Both the position numbers and the translations under genes were made by a program. Positions 12,001 to 25,229 of a DNA stretch of 64,000 bases are shown here, in pieces. Within the stretch, counting starts at the first letter, position 1. Each line of letters starts with the position of its first letter. Under the pieces are notes generated by a model. The model worked only from the letters and a program-made list of their open reading frames with translations. It did not search any database and was not told the DNA's origin. The stretch covers positions 15,360,001-15,424,000 of the forward strand of contig CM065389.1 in assembly GCA_033060915.1 (NCBI GenBank). Direction: 5' to 3'. Source of the DNA: Euryodendron excelsum. Lineage: Eukaryota > Streptophyta > Magnoliopsida > Ericales > Pentaphylacaceae.

Positions 12001-15000
12001 GGATGTGTCTTGTGGACAGCAAAACTTCCCTGAGACTCCTTGAAACAAACCCGGAATTTCTTAGATATGTCATAATTTGAAAGTGAATTTCATAATTATT
12101 GACCAACACTTCTCGGATGCTCTCCAACGCCATCTCTGCTATGGTATCGTAATAGGAGCAATGTCCGGCATGATTGGGAATGCAACAGTCGTACCCAAAC
12201 ATGTATTAAAATATTTCTAAAGCAAGCCATCTTGGGTTACGTTGTTGTTTTCATGTTATTGAGATAGACACTCAATGTCATTAGGTACTAAAGTTTTAGT
12301 TTACATATTCACCTGTATTGATAGAACTGGCCAGAACTATGAATGTAAAAATATTAGTCTTCTGCTCGTTTGTTATGTCAATTATGGCAATAGCATTAGA
12401 GATGCATGTCTAGTGTTTAAAGGATAACTAGTGTTTTGCTTTCTTCATTGTCTAATTTTTACTTCCAATTTGTGCCCTTAGTATTACAGTTATCCATTGT
12501 TTGTTTGTACATTCCTATTCTATAATTTTCTATTATATATACTTATAGGCAATTTTTTTCATGTTTGTCTTATATGCAAATTATTGCACTTATTATTTAC
12601 TAGAGTGATGCAGTAACAAGATTACTGTAGAAAGAATTTGGTTATTAATACATGAAGTCAAGTTGGATTTTTGAACTTTCAAAATATTCTCATGTTGCCT
12701 TACTTGATTCAGATATAAACAGAATTTTGATTGCAATCTTATTTCCCAGTCAGAGTTTAATAGTAAATATTAGTGACCTAGTGTATCAGATCCCAATCAT
12801 ATTTATGGGAGTTTATCTGATTATTGGATTTGGTTGAGTATTTTCTTCCAACTTATATCTTGATGCACTCTTATTTGAAATCAATTGATTTTTCTGGCCT
12901 AGTTTATTTTCATGGGGTGATCTAGGTCACCCCTTTGTTCTTTTGACACATAACTGGGCTTCTGGTGGATGTTGTTTGTACATGTTATAGTCTATATTTG
13001 ACTGTTGTAGATCGTACTCTGCAGGTTAGTCAGCTTGGGGCTGCGGCTCAGAAGTACCAGACTGCTACTCAAAATACATCAGCCAATTTGTCTGTGCCAG
13101 AGTTACAAAATAACTGTAATATGTGAGTTCTCTATCCTCATGTTACCTTATAATCATACAATGTCTGGGCCTTGGAGCCTTGGAGCCTTGTTACTGCCTT
13201 CCGTTATTGAATACTATTTGACAGTTCACTAAGTTCTTTCATATGCTATTTTGATTGCTCATAAATTCTGACTTAATAACATTTGCATGTTAATCCTCAT
13301 TCTAGTCAATTATGGACAATTGTTCTTGTTGATTGTTGCTGGAAATGGTAAAACTGCTGACAGACTGATATGAGGTTGAGCACGATTCCTAACCTTGTGG
13401 AAGCATTTGTTTTTCTTAGTTTCACTAAATGCATAAATAAAATCGCATCCTTGGAATTAGATTATACATGCTAATTATTTTGGCTTCATGCTGCATGTAT
13501 TAATTTTGATAGAAACAAACAAATAAAAGGGTAAATTACATTGACCTCCCTTGACAGAAACCTTGCTTCAGATTTTTTAAATTACATTGACCTCCTGTCA
13601 CTGTTACCAGCCTCAAGTGGGTAATGGAAAATGGATTTTTACATATCTATACCTTACAAAAACAAAAAAAACTACCATTGTATCATTTTTTTTTGGGTCT
13701 GACACTCTTTTTCCTCCAACTGAACCAGCAAGGCCTAAAGATCAAAACTGCCATACCTATGCCCACTGGGCCACTGCTATCTTGGCAATTACTTCGCGAA
13801 CCGCCATTCACCAAACCACCACCATGGCAACCATCAACAACCAGAAAATCAAAGAGGTCACCCACGAGCTACCTCCACCTCTGCCAACGAAAGACCACCG
13901 CCATTAACAAATATCTTGAACCCATCCAGACCTCCCAGCCACCTCCACCTGACTAAACCCATTACCATTAACTAAGAGATTGAGAAGAGAATTGTGGGTT
14001 TAAAGAGAGAAATTGAGAGGATTACACTTATTGTGATATCAAGGTGATGTTGAACCAGTCAAGGTTCTGCCCGTTTATTCTTTCGATTGCTTCCCTCATC
14101 AATTGCTTGTCCTCGAAAGATGGGAAATGTTCAAGCTGATAAAAACAAATTTCATAATAGATAAACACACACACATAGGTATAATTTACTTTTGACTTAG
14201 ATCAGGATATATAAAATTATGGTTTATGTATGTATATACATACCGATTATATATTCACACACACACGCAATATATCTATATAGAGGGAGAAAGAGATGGT
14301 GTTCTAGTAATGGGTTTGAGATGGAGGTTTGGTAGTGGATTGTGGTGAGTTTGTCATGGTGACATAGCACCACTGGTTATGCTGCCGACTGTGGTGGTTG
14401 AAGTGGCTGTTGGTGGAAGAGATTTGGAAGGTGTTTGGTGAAGAGATGGCTTTCAGTGTTGTTAGTAGGTGAAATATATAGTGGTTGGTGATGAGGTGGA
14501 GTAAGTGGAAGTGAGAGGTGGTAGCATGGCAGTGGCTATGGTGGTAGCTGAGGGTCAGTTCCCAGTCTTGGTTGTTGGATCGTTGAAGATGAGTGGGTCG
14601 TCTGGTTATGTATATAGGTGGACGGAATGGGGTGTTTAGTTCTAGGATGGAGATTGATTGGATATTGCTGGGTGTATAATTGTTTAAGTGAATAATGACA
14701 GGTCAAAATTTGTTGGATGTTGTCAAATAATTATACTTAACATTTAATTTGTCTTAAAGGTGTATAAGTTTTCTTTCTAAATTATTCTATTATCTAAATA
14801 AGGGAAAAAGTTCGTTTTAAAAATATTATATGACATTAGCATTTTCCGCCGTTGGTGACGGTGTGTGTATGGATGGAGAAATCTGTTATCTTCAACTAAA
14901 CAAGAAGGGATGATGGTATAACTTTCGAAACCTAAGGGGAGGTTTCTGCCATGAAAAACCTCGTTTAACCCCTCACCCTCACAAACACAAAAAAGATATT

Positions 15001-18000
15001 ATGCACAAAGTTGTTTGATCGTAAATGACTGAGAGAAGTTCCTATTATTTACTTCAGTATTAGGTCACATGAAAGTTCGTTATAGTGATATAGCACCATG
15101 GAGATGAGTATTTCAACTTTAATGTACAGTGCGATATATAAAATTTGGAGAGAAATCTTCACATCTTGAATTAGCTACGAATGAAAAATGAATGCCCCTT
15201 TTGGAGAAAATATGTGGGCTTGGACTTCTTTGGCTGAGGTGTGTAATGTTACTAATGTGTTATTTACCTAAAATAAAAACTGAAATACCCAATCTAAGAC
15301 TAGCATACATCTCGACTCCAAATAGGTGAATGATCGCACTAGAAGAGAAAATTGTTCTTCCACTTCAAAACTAAAATTTACACTCTAAATGGCCATATCT
15401 TTGTAGTAAAGCATATATCCTTGTTTTCACAGTGGAGAAGAAAGTGATTACTGTCTAGTTTGACATTATATTTATGATGGATAAGTTGCAGATTAAAGAT
15501 GGTATAAAATAACTATACTACTAATAGCAATGCAGCTGTTATTAACTGTTATGATGATTTAAAAAAGGTAATAGATATTATTGGATTTATTAAATGATAG
15601 AAATAGAACTAAAAAGTATATCAAATATATTACTTAGGGAAAAAGTATATCAAATACAGTACATCTTTTTCATAAGAAGGGTAAAAGTGAAACAGAATGG
15701 TTACAGAAGAAACCATGGCATAGAGGATAAGTATGACTTTTGTTGAATGGCTAAAATGAGGAACTACAGAAAAATTGGTGTGCAAAATTGTAACCTTATT
15801 TGGGAGCTCAGGTAGAGGAAAACACTGTTGTAAATGCTGTTTTTGTATGTATTACGCATAAAATCTGCTGGTGCCCATCCCTAGGAGATGGAATTGCTGC
15901 TGCTTGAATTAAAGCTTACTTTATTTGTAATTTATGGAAATAGCATTTTCTGCACTCAATTAGCTTGATCCAGTGAGGTAATCAGAGGGATGTCTAATCA
16001 CAAAGGAATGGTGTTGTCAATAACTGTAGAGTCTTATTGTATGTAAGTTGTGCATTTATCCTTTGGTGTCAGCTCAACATTATCCACTCATCTCTTTGCT
16101 GCGGGGACTGCATATTCTGCATGGTTCTTTTGATCCATTTTCTGAATGTTACTAATAAAAAAAAATTCTTCTTCTGAATGTCTAAATAAAGTCCCAAGTG
16201 GCTTGGTGATCTCTGAAATAGTAGATATCGGATTTTGTGCTACATTTGTTTAGCGGATTATGAGCATTTTGTGCCTCATTTACAGCGTTTCATGTCTGAT
16301 GTATACAGACTATTGACATTTATTTCTGCTCCAGGTTTGTTGCATCAGCTCGTCAGTTGGCAAAAGCATTGGAAGTGCCATTAGTAAATGATTTAGGATA
16401 TACAAAGAGATATGTGCGCTGCCTTCAGGTAATACATTTTTTTCTTCTGTTTCACTTCAAAATACAATAAATATCTTCTGTGTCGACCAATGGCAGGGTG
16501 GCAATATCGTGGGATGTTTGGAGTTGTTCTTTTTTTCCTCTTCTACCTTATTTTAAAATTATTATACTGTTGCAGTTTAACTAGTTAAAAAAAAACACAA
16601 AACAAGATTTTTTTCTTTTTCAATGCTCGTGTATTTAACATGTTTGATGTTGCTGAATACATTGCCACGTGTCTGATCTGGATGATTCATTAACCAGTTA
16701 GGAGCAAAGTCTGTTTAGTCATTGTCACAAAAGTCTACTGCTCCAGTTCCTTCCAAGAAGCTGCTTCTTTGAAACCTCAACCACACTGGCAGCATCTATT
16801 AGTTTCTTGCCTGGTATATTTTATTCGGGATGGTCGCCTAGAGGTGTTAGCTTGGGCATATACTCTTAGGGTTGAAAAACCACATTTCCACTGAAGTTGA
16901 CTGCATGGTTTGCCCATCCATTGAGCACTAATGAATCTTTGCTCTTATTGCTTGCCTAGTCAGATTCCATTATTATCTTGTCATCAACTTTATAACAGTT
17001 CATTCTAAATGTTTTAGTCTCCTGGTACACCATGGTGATTCACTCCCTTCCTTGAATTTTTTTTTAGAGTGGATTCTTTGAAAGTTTGAAATGGCAATTG
17101 GTGCAGGTCCAAGCAATTAATTTATTATTATTATTTTTATTATTTTATAAGACCATTAATTTGTTATTTTGAGCCTTGTGAAAAATGTTATTATGAGCCT
17201 TATTATTATTTTTTAAATAGGCATTACTCTGATATGGTGCATTAGATAATTAGAATGAATTTTTGAGTTTAATGTTCCTCATACGTTTGTTAGAAGAGTG
17301 GTAAAGGAGTGGGTTGAAGACTGGGCAACCAACCCTTGAGTTACTTATTATATCTCTGACCCCAGGCGAAGTGGGGAAGGGAAAGGTGGAAAATGTGACA
17401 GCATGGTAGAGCCCAGTGGATATTAGAAGTTTTGGGTTATGTTTAATGGATGAAACTTGATTTAATACGTGACAACATCACATTAGCCACAACATACTGT
17501 ACACAATGTATTATTCTTCTGATAAGGGACAATTGAAATGATAATTTTGATGACTGAGTGGCATAAAGAATCAATAGCACGCTAGACCAAAACTATGTAG
17601 TATGAGAAGGTTTGATGCTCTGGTTCCACATTGCAACAGTCAATAGATGACTGTTTATGAAGGGTACTACAAAATGGTCCCTAGAGCTTGCTTAAATGTT
17701 CCAATGTTCCAATAAACCACTTCAAATAATGATACTGATAATCTGTAGTGGCAGATATTGGGCCGGAGCTGTGTGACAAGATCCAGAGCATGAACCTAAT
17801 GCACGTTGGCTCAACGAATCATACCTGACCTACCATGATTATAGGCATACAATGCATCCCTTTGGGGGCGGAACAGTTTACCTGAAAACTCTGCTCCACT
17901 GCCACCCGTTATATGTTGCATCCTAACTTGGTGCCTTTTTTTGAAATATATTTTATATATGCACAGTAATGACCATAGACTCTTAATAGATAAACTTGGG

Positions 18001-21000
18001 CCCAACTTCGAGTGCTTGTATCTCCAATGCTTTCATATGTAGGTACAATCTTGAACAATCCCATGAGTTTGCTGTTTGGTTTTATTAATTTTTTTAATTA
18101 CGCACCATAGTAATGGATAAGGATTGTATTTAAACTTGATAGATGAGGGATGTGCTTCTTGGGGAGCACTTGTATTCCTAAGTTTTGTGTGTGCTACCTG
18201 ATTGATGACATGAACTTTCTCTTTTTGCTGGGTCCTTGCAGATATCTGAAGTGGTTAATAGTATGAAAGATTTGATTGATTACAGCCGAGAATCTGGGAC
18301 TGGACCGATGGGTAAGTTTCATATTTGATTCAAAAGAATTCTATGTTAGTAAATTTCAAAGACCACTGGAGGCATGTTTGAAAAGTAGATCAAAAAGCTG
18401 AATCTGAATTCTTTAGCAATTTTTGACATTGCTTTTAGTTGAGCTGATGTATTTTTTAAGGTATTATATAAGTAGCTGTGCTGATGTTTAATATGAGATA
18501 AATGAGTTTGCAGCACTAATCTACACTTTAAAAGAGTATTTATTCAGATTATTTTAGATGATGTTTTAGTTCATTTTGAAAGCTAGAAACCTTGTTTTTG
18601 ACATAAGAAATGAACAAAGTGGAAAAAGTAGGAATAGCAGGTACTATTTATGATGTCCCTGGGATTGTAGCCAGGGATCGTCAACAAACCTTAGCAATTC
18701 ATTGGATCCTTGAAGCAGCTTTCAAACGATGTATAATTCACGGGTTAAGCTTAGAGAAATGTTCATTTGCTGAGATACTAGATGCTTAGCGAAAGAGGGG
18801 AATTACACGTAAGAAAATGGAGAATCTTCATGGACTGGCTTCCACCAATCGAAGTTTCACGCATTTCAGATGGTGGTAAAGTGAGACCACATATATAGCT
18901 CTTCCTCATTCAGTAAGATATGGTTTCTTTTATGTTTCAAAAATGGTAGTATTGAGGATACCCTAGTGTAGTTGAGGAACAATATCTTGATTTTTTCCCT
19001 TTACCTAGAATAAATCATGCTGGTGACAACATAATGATAAATTTGTTATTCTGCTGATTTTTATGGAGATTATAAAGTTTGTTAGACTAAATTTCAATTG
19101 CATGGACAAATTTTGATTGTTTTCATAGTGTTTGAGAAACTGCTTTTGGTAGTTCAGTACTAGTACGTGAGGGCATACAGGCTCAAGATAATATTGAATG
19201 TGGAAGGGTAAGAATCCACAAAGCAAGCATTTTGAGTAATTAAATGGATGGATGCTCTTTGAGTGGGTGAGACCCTTGAGGAAGGATAATTTTTGTGCTG
19301 GAGCTGAGACAGCTACAAACAGATTTTGTTGAAGGAGCATGGTTTGAAGGCTAAATATGAGTTGAGTGAATTAAGATTGGTAATGGTGACCTTTTTTCGG
19401 TGGAGGTGATTTTTGTTGGGAGCTAGATCCTTGCTTCTGTTACAAACAAAATGTATGTTAGTGGTTGCAATTAGCATATTGAGTTAGAGGGACCAACTTT
19501 GATCTTGGCAAGATGAGCACCCAGGACCTAAAGATTAGGATTTATGTGGCATACTAGGAATCCCTACCATAGTCGTGGATCATACACCAGTTGAGGAAAT
19601 TCTAGCCAGGGAATGATGGACAGGATTGGTGGAGCATCCTTCTGGTGAGGAGGTTTTTACAGCTATTGTTGAATTAGAAGAGAATGATGTCCCTGCCCTT
19701 GGTAGGTCCTTTTAAGTCCTAGTCTTCAAACATGGTACTGGTGGATGAATTTGATTTGAGTTTGGAGGAAAATGTAGAACCTTTTGGTGCATGAGAGCAT
19801 GTCCATGTATAACATGGAGAACAAATATGACCAACAAATAGTACCGCGTCAATTGAGAGCATTTGTTTCATATTATGTGGAGGATTGCTTGATAATGAAA
19901 AACTGGGTGGGTTGATTATTGGATTTCTTCTTGTTCTTTCTTGATCTTCGTCAGAAGTGTCGCGTAGGGCCTCTTTAGTAGCAAAAGTGGAATCTGTAAA
20001 GGGATCCGTTGCATTTGATTCCTGCATGTTTGGTGATCTTTGAGAAACTGTGTACAGGTAGTTGGCATAGAAGAATGATATGATTATTAAAGATAGGATT
20101 CTAAAAAGCATGGACATTTGTCCGAGTCCGTTTCATCTACCTGTCAACGGCTGGAACTCCAACACATCCTGGTAGATAAATTCATAATTTCTTACACTTA
20201 GGTGGACACTTCTTGACATTCCCCGGAAGTGTTAAGCAAACTTTGGATTTCAAGATACTGCTTTGTTTTAGTATTGGGAAGAAGTGTTAGTGGTAACTGG
20301 TAAGGAAAAGAAGAGAGAAATTATTAAGTTGCTATAATATCTATGAAGTAGCATCCCACCACCTGCAAAAGAAGATTTGATGTTTGAAGGACTAGTCTGT
20401 CAAGTGTCAACATTGTTAGGTTTTGCATCTATTTGATTTCTATCTTAGTTGTGTACCATTCCTTGAACATTTGGATTTGTTTTGCAGAATGGTTGGGTGA
20501 CTTGGTGTCTGCCAATCATATCACCCTTGTTTTGCCTTGACCACATCTTGTTTGCAATAATAAAGCAATGGTAGTCCTTAAGTACAGACTCTGGGTCATT
20601 GATGTTGTATGTAAATGCGGTCATCAACTGTGCAGTGTACAAAGTCACAAACCTAAAGCTGATGTGTAATAAGTCTCATCTCTATTGGGAAAAAAATAGT
20701 GGATGTCTGGTTTTGTCTTCCCAGGTATTACTAAAGCTGCATCAAGTTAGACGTACAAAAATATGGTGGTCAATATTTTGAATATAGTCTCTGTATACAT
20801 TAGAGGGATTTTTAGAATTATCTTCATTTTTAATCAGCAAAGTGTGCCCAACCCTATGTATTTTTAGTTCTCCATTGTACCCAGACTATGCCTTCTGACC
20901 CTTCACCCCCAACAGGAAAGAAAAAACAACAACCAAAGGAAATACCTAGAAATAATTAATACATAAAAATAAATAAACCAAAGCCAAACAAAATTGTAAA

Positions 21001-22288
21001 AGGGCCGTCTTCAATTTCCCCAAATTTTATATGAAGCGCCCCTTTTGCCTTTATAAGGATTGGGCAATTGCTAGCTACATTGATGATGAGTAGCTGATCC
21101 TCCCCCTAGCAATATTGTACTGTACTGCAGGTATATATATTGGTTGATTACCGCTGGTTTGACAAATTTTCTAGCTCCGGACTTCTGTGTTGGCAACAGT
21201 TCTGAATAGTATATCATGTCACTTAAGTTGAATTGCTTTATCGGGTGAAAAAGGAAAGAAAAGTAAAGAGAGTTGTCTTGTAGTTACTGAATACCACATG
21301 ATTGTTTCAGTTTTTCTTTTGTCTTTTCTCAGAGAGCTTGGTCAAGTTCCCTCGGAGGACAAGTGCTACATCATCTTTTCATTGTCAACCTCAACAAATG
21401 GAGGGACGACTACAACTACAACAGCAGCAGCAGCAACAGCAGCAAATAATGGGTCACAACTCAAGCAGTGATCAAAGCTCTGTCCAGGCCACTGCAATGC
21501 AAGTCGCTTCTAGCAATGGTGTGCCAAGTGTAAATAACTCTCTCAATTCAGCATCTACCACTTCCTCTGCTAGCACCATTGTTGGGCTTCTCCATCAGAG
21601 CTCAATGAACTCCAGACAGCAAAACCCTATGAACAATGCAAGTAGTTCCTATGGAGGAAGCGGTACTCAGATACCTTCTCCTGGTTCCTCAAGTACAATA
21701 CTGCAGGCTCAACCCAATCCTTCTCCATTCCACCCACCGACACCTTCCTCATCTAACAATGCTCCGCAAACTTCTCATGGTGGCTTAACAGCAGCAGCTC
21801 ATATGAGCTCTGCAAATTCGCCAAGTATCTCCATGCAACAACCAGCTCTATCTGGTGATGGTGACCCAAATGATTCCCAGAGTTCTGTTCAGAAAATCAT
21901 ACATGAAATGATGATGTCTTCACAACTCAATGGTGGGGGTGCTATGATGGGGAATGATATGAAAAATGTTAATGGAATATTGTCGAGAAGCAATAGCATG
22001 GGCCTTAATGGCAGCAACTGCATGGTGGGAAATGGAACTGCCAACAACAATGCAGGAATGATGGGGGTAGGGTTTGCTGGTAGTGGACTTGGCCAGTCGG
22101 CCATGCTTAATGGAATCCGAGCTGCAATGGGTAGTAATTCCATGAATGGAAGGATGGGCATGACATCGATGGCTCGAGACCAAAATATGAATCATCAACA
22201 ACAGGCTTTGGGGGACCAACTTCTTAGTGGTCTTGGAGCAGTTAATGGGTTCAATAGTCTTCAATTTGATTGGAAATCATCTCCGTGA
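9065..22288 (+). CDS. SEU: Transcriptional corepressor SEUSS (LIM-domain-binding family)
   Basis: Nine coding exons join in frame: 9065-10084, 10173-10289, 10540-10588, 11312-11526, 11624-11692, 13025-13122, 16335-16428, 18242-18311 and 21333-22288 (2688 nt, 895 aa). All junctions are GT-AG with matching phases. The protein begins [12 protein letters not shown], like SEUSS. It has Ser/Gln-rich N- and C-terminal regions with Gln tracts near residues 242-254, 278-287 and 606-615. The conserved LIM-binding-like dimerisation core spans about 318-577 ([78 protein letters not shown]), and it ends [13 protein letters not shown] is a nuclear adaptor that pairs with LEUNIG-type Groucho corepressors and MADS factors to repress floral homeotic genes such as AGAMOUS. 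Three VKxEP motifs (K189, K214, K230) fit the sumoylation consensus. No frame disruption was seen, so it is probably functional. The start at 9065 is chosen from the family N-terminus. Confidence 0.95.
10761..11249. mobile_element. hAT-type MITE in SEUSS intron 3
   Basis: A 489 bp insertion is bounded by 10 bp terminal inverted repeats CTAAGAAGCA and TGCTTCTTAG. It is flanked by near-identical 8 bp direct repeats, ATGTTAGG (10753-10760) and ATGCTAGG (11250-11257), the target-site length of hAT elements. The interior has no credible transposase ORF and includes a short (TA)n tract, so the element is non-autonomous. It lies wholly within the intron between coding exons 3 and 4. Confidence 0.85.
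11960..12202 (-). other. Unrecognised 80-codon ORF in SEUSS intron 5
   Basis: A minus-strand ATG-to-stop frame of 80 codons lies in the 1.33 kb intron between coding exons 5 and 6. It starts [15 protein letters not shown] and has mixed, protein-like composition rather than the low-complexity look of the surrounding intron. No family was recognised. It may be a fragment of another gene carried in by a transposon, or chance. Confidence 0.2.
13531..14985. mobile_element. Probable DNA-transposon insertion in SEUSS intron 6
   Basis: The left part (GGGTAAATTACATTGACCTCC, then CAGAAACC) partly matches the reverse complement of the right part near 14930-14985 (GGCAGAAACCTCCCCTTAGG). The GGTAAATTACA...GACCTCCC type of start is common at ends of non-autonomous plant transposons. 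Long open frames at 13587-13956 are low-complexity Pro/Thr-rich and not recognised. Boundaries and target-site duplication are not secure. Confidence 0.35.
14990..21332 (+). other. Remaining large SEUSS introns (rest of intron 6, introns 7 and 8)
   Basis: Introns 7 (16429-18241) and 8 (18312-21332) and the rest of intron 6 are AT-rich with no credible gene. Intron 8 is about 3.0 kb. Its 18600-20500 part looks like degenerate repeat-derived sequence, but nothing was identified with confidence, and the 132-codon minus frame there (19719-20117) has no recognisable domain. Confidence 0.5.
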
Positions 22289-22295
22289 ATTTTTT

Positions 22296-22332
<37 letters not shown>

Positions 22333-23371
22333 GCTTAAGTAATGTTCTGGTCCTTGATTGCAGCTGCTTGGGCAGCGTGGGAAACTGTGGAATTGCCTTC
22401 GGCCTGTGAAGATAGTAGCACAGTGATTGTGTCGGGGCTTCCCTTTGTACTAATTTCAGAAAAAAGGAAAACATATAGTATAGTGTTTTATCATTGATAT
22501 GTTATATCGTAAGTTGCTTCATTTTGTTCTAACTTTTGTTTTCTCCGGTTTATGATTCAATACAGCTGCTTATGCAACTAACAGCCTTGGAATTGGAAAT
22601 TCAGGGAGTGACTGTTGCCTGGTGGAGTTCTCTTGATATCTACTTCCCGTGTACCCTTTTCTGAGCCATTTGTAAACTAGTTCTGCCTCTCTCTCTCTCT
22701 CCACATGTGAGTGTATATATTCTGAGGTTGGCTTGTAAAAAAATCGAATGTATAACTATCAAATGCTCCTAGAGATGATTTTCAGTGGTCTGACTATGAT
22801 GCCCTTGTGTTAGTTTCTTTACTTTTTAGAGCAGAAGTCCAATGCCAACAGGAAGTCCCTCTTTGTTGGTCGTGTTTGTTTAGTTAGCATTGTATTGTGG
22901 CAAATTGAGTCTCTGGATCTGTTATAATTTTTCGCCTTTTTCCTGCTTATTGCTATGTTCGGATTTTGAAAAAGCAAAAGATAAACGAGTTCATATAGAT
23001 ATGTAAAACAAAAAAACCCAAAATTTTTCTTCTTCTTTTAGTTGGTTGGATTAGGAATATGAGAAAGAAAATGCATAGGCACAAATTCAAGACTGAAATA
23101 TGGTATAAAGGGGGTACTGCATACACAGTTTCATATTCATCCTGTATTTCTCCATTAGCAGACTCAGCTGCATATATCCACAGTCGGCCATGTCACCAAA
23201 GGAGGAGTTTCAGCTTCCAGTTGACTCTATCACATAGAAGCAATCTCGAGTGCCCATATTTGATGTATACATACATATATATACACACACACACAACCAC
23301 ACACTATTTCCTGTAATTATAGTTGTCAAAGCAGTAGAAGCTGTATGTGTCCCCAATCTTTGCTTCTTTCT
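22289..23371 (+). other. SEUSS 3' untranslated region and convergent intergenic gap
   Basis: A tract of about 34 T (with one C near its start) lies at 22295-22329, just after the SEUSS stop. The rest to 23371 is AT-rich with a short (CT)n at 22688-22701 and an (AC)n at 23281-23294. SEUSS (+) and thioredoxin m (-) are convergent and share this 1.1 kb gap. No other gene was seen. Confidence 0.6.
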
Positions 23372-23996
23372 TCAACTGTCCAAATATTTTTCTATTGTAG
23401 CTGTTAGGGTGGATTTGGGCACACCACCTATGATGCTTTCTTTCCTCTCTCCATCCTTGAAGAACAATACCGTTGGGAGGCTCTGGACTCCGTATTGCGT
23501 CGCTATGTTCGGCCAGTCATCGGCGTTGATCTTGCAGCATAGGATTTTTCCGGCATATTCTTTAGCCAATTCGTTGACCACTGGAGCAATAATCCGGCAT
23601 GGTCCACACTCCGGTGCCCAAAATTCCACTAGTACGGGGCTTTCACTTGCAATAACGATATTGTTCCAGTTACAATGTGTGACCACTTCAACTGCAGCAC
23701 ATGAACCATATGGTGAAGCTGGAAAATGAGCATTGAACATACATAATATACAAGAGCGAGAGAAGCTTACCTTCATCCACGGCCTGACTGGCCAGGGAGA
23801 TGATGCGTCTGCGATTGAGTGAATATTGAGCAAAACATGAGTATGAGGAAGACAATGATATAGTAGTGGAAAGCCCAGGCACTTTACATGTTGGCAAATG
23901 AAGATTTTCCTTGGAAGAAAATGGAGGGTGAGAGTATACAACACCAGCTCTGCCAGTAGCTACTATGCTTTCTTGGAAACAGTTCCTCAGGGACAT
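23372..23996 (-). CDS. Chloroplast thioredoxin m-type with variant ECGPC active site
   Basis: Two minus-strand exons, 23996-23771 and 23718-23372, join in phase (226 + 347 nt) to give 190 aa. Residues 1 to about 75 are Ser-rich with few acidic residues, as expected for a chloroplast transit peptide. The rest is a thioredoxin fold typical of the m class: SPVLVEFWAPECGPCRIIAPV with active-site cysteines C113 and C116, LAKEYAGK, cis-proline in SLPTVLFF (P157), and GERKESIIGGVPKSTL near the C-terminus. m-type thioredoxins are reduced by ferredoxin-thioredoxin reductase and activate stromal enzymes by disulfide exchange. The canonical active site is WCGPC; residue 112 here is Glu (codon GAG), which should alter redox properties. 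Both cysteines remain. The start is chosen as the first Met before the transit peptide; the splice sites are GTAAGC and TTTTCCAG. Confidence 0.9.
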
Positions 23997-24003
23997 CTCC
24001 TCT

Positions 24004-24027
24004 TCTCTCTCTCTCTCTCTCTCTCTC
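24004..24027. repeat. (CT)n microsatellite at the thioredoxin 5' end
   Basis: About twelve CT units lie directly upstream (minus-strand sense) of the thioredoxin start codon, probably in its 5' leader. Confidence 0.85.
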
Positions 24028-24029
24028 GG

Positions 24030-25229
24030 AAAGACACTGAAAGGCTTTTCTATGATTTTTTTTTTCTCCGGAGTCCCTAATTTGCTAGTATTTATTTATA
24101 TTTATATAAATTGGATAATTCTTTACAACATTGTGAGGTGTTCAAGATGCTGAATTTCTTGTGGTTGAAATTAATGGAATGAAAAATCCCAAATGACCAG
24201 AATAGGCAAATCAAAATTTTTATTTTTATTACGTGGCTAGGGGGTCGTCTAGGCCAATTTATGCGCACATCAACTAATTTTCTTTTTCATTTCGATCAAA
24301 GACAGACCATCTACTTCAGGACTAAAGAATTCACAAGGGTTATATCTTTTGTGGCCTAATTTCAAAAAAGTTATGAGAATTCACAACGGATAAATTTTTC
24401 GCGCTATGACTCTATAGTTCGTTGAGTTTCAAATATAAATATTTGAATTTATAACTTGTCCTTTCTACTAAACTACCCTCAAGAGTTATATGAAACATAT
24501 TATCATCATGAAAAAGGTACAATTTAGATCCTACTCACCAACAAAACGAGTTAAAGGCTTAAGGCCGCCATTTCATAATACACTCATAGTACAATTTCTT
24601 CAAACATGAACACATGCACTTGACTGGAAAAAATTTAGCCTCATAAAGAAGCATTTCACCTGACCTTTACTCCTGTTCATAAATCCAATATTCTAGTGTA
24701 AATCTCTTTTACTCTCTCTGCTCTTTATACTATTTTTCTCTAATACACATTATTTTATATAAACTGTTACAGATGCAATGATTGTATATTAGGTTTAACT
24801 ACCCTAATGTAATGATAAAACAAAAACTAATACCAAATCTAAAAGAAAAAAAGTTGTACAAAGCATTATTGGCTCATTGTTCTTATACATTATTATTGAA
24901 ATCACAATTGAAGGCATGTGGTGAGTAAGCATAGTTCGTGAAAACATTTTGGAGGAGGTCAAGAGTTCAACATTTTTCTTACCTTGTATTTGAAGCTTAC
25001 CATACAAATATACCAAAAACTATTACTTTAAAATTTGGACCCAACTATGTCACGTTGAAATTATTTTGTATATGGTGGGAATAAATCTAGGGCGAAGGGG
25101 AAAAAGATTTAAGATAGAAAAAAAAGAAGTCAGGTGGGTCGGGTCACAAATGGGTTGACTCAACTTTAGGCAAATGGATTGGGTTTGATAAGTTATTTAG
25201 TGGGTCTCGTGTGTTCAAGCTTAAAAAAA
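24030..25229. other. Intergenic, no gene seen
   Basis: AT-rich sequence with short unsupported frames only. The upstream regulatory region of the thioredoxin gene would lie at its left end. No TATA box or motif cluster stood out. Confidence 0.5.

Noticed and set aside
13587..13956. Overlapping 106- and 110-codon frames in SEUSS intron 6
   Set aside because: Pro/Thr-rich low complexity in two phases, within probable transposon sequence.
19719..20117. 132-codon minus frame in SEUSS intron 8
   Set aside because: No recognisable domain, no splice or neighbour support; likely chance or old repeat.
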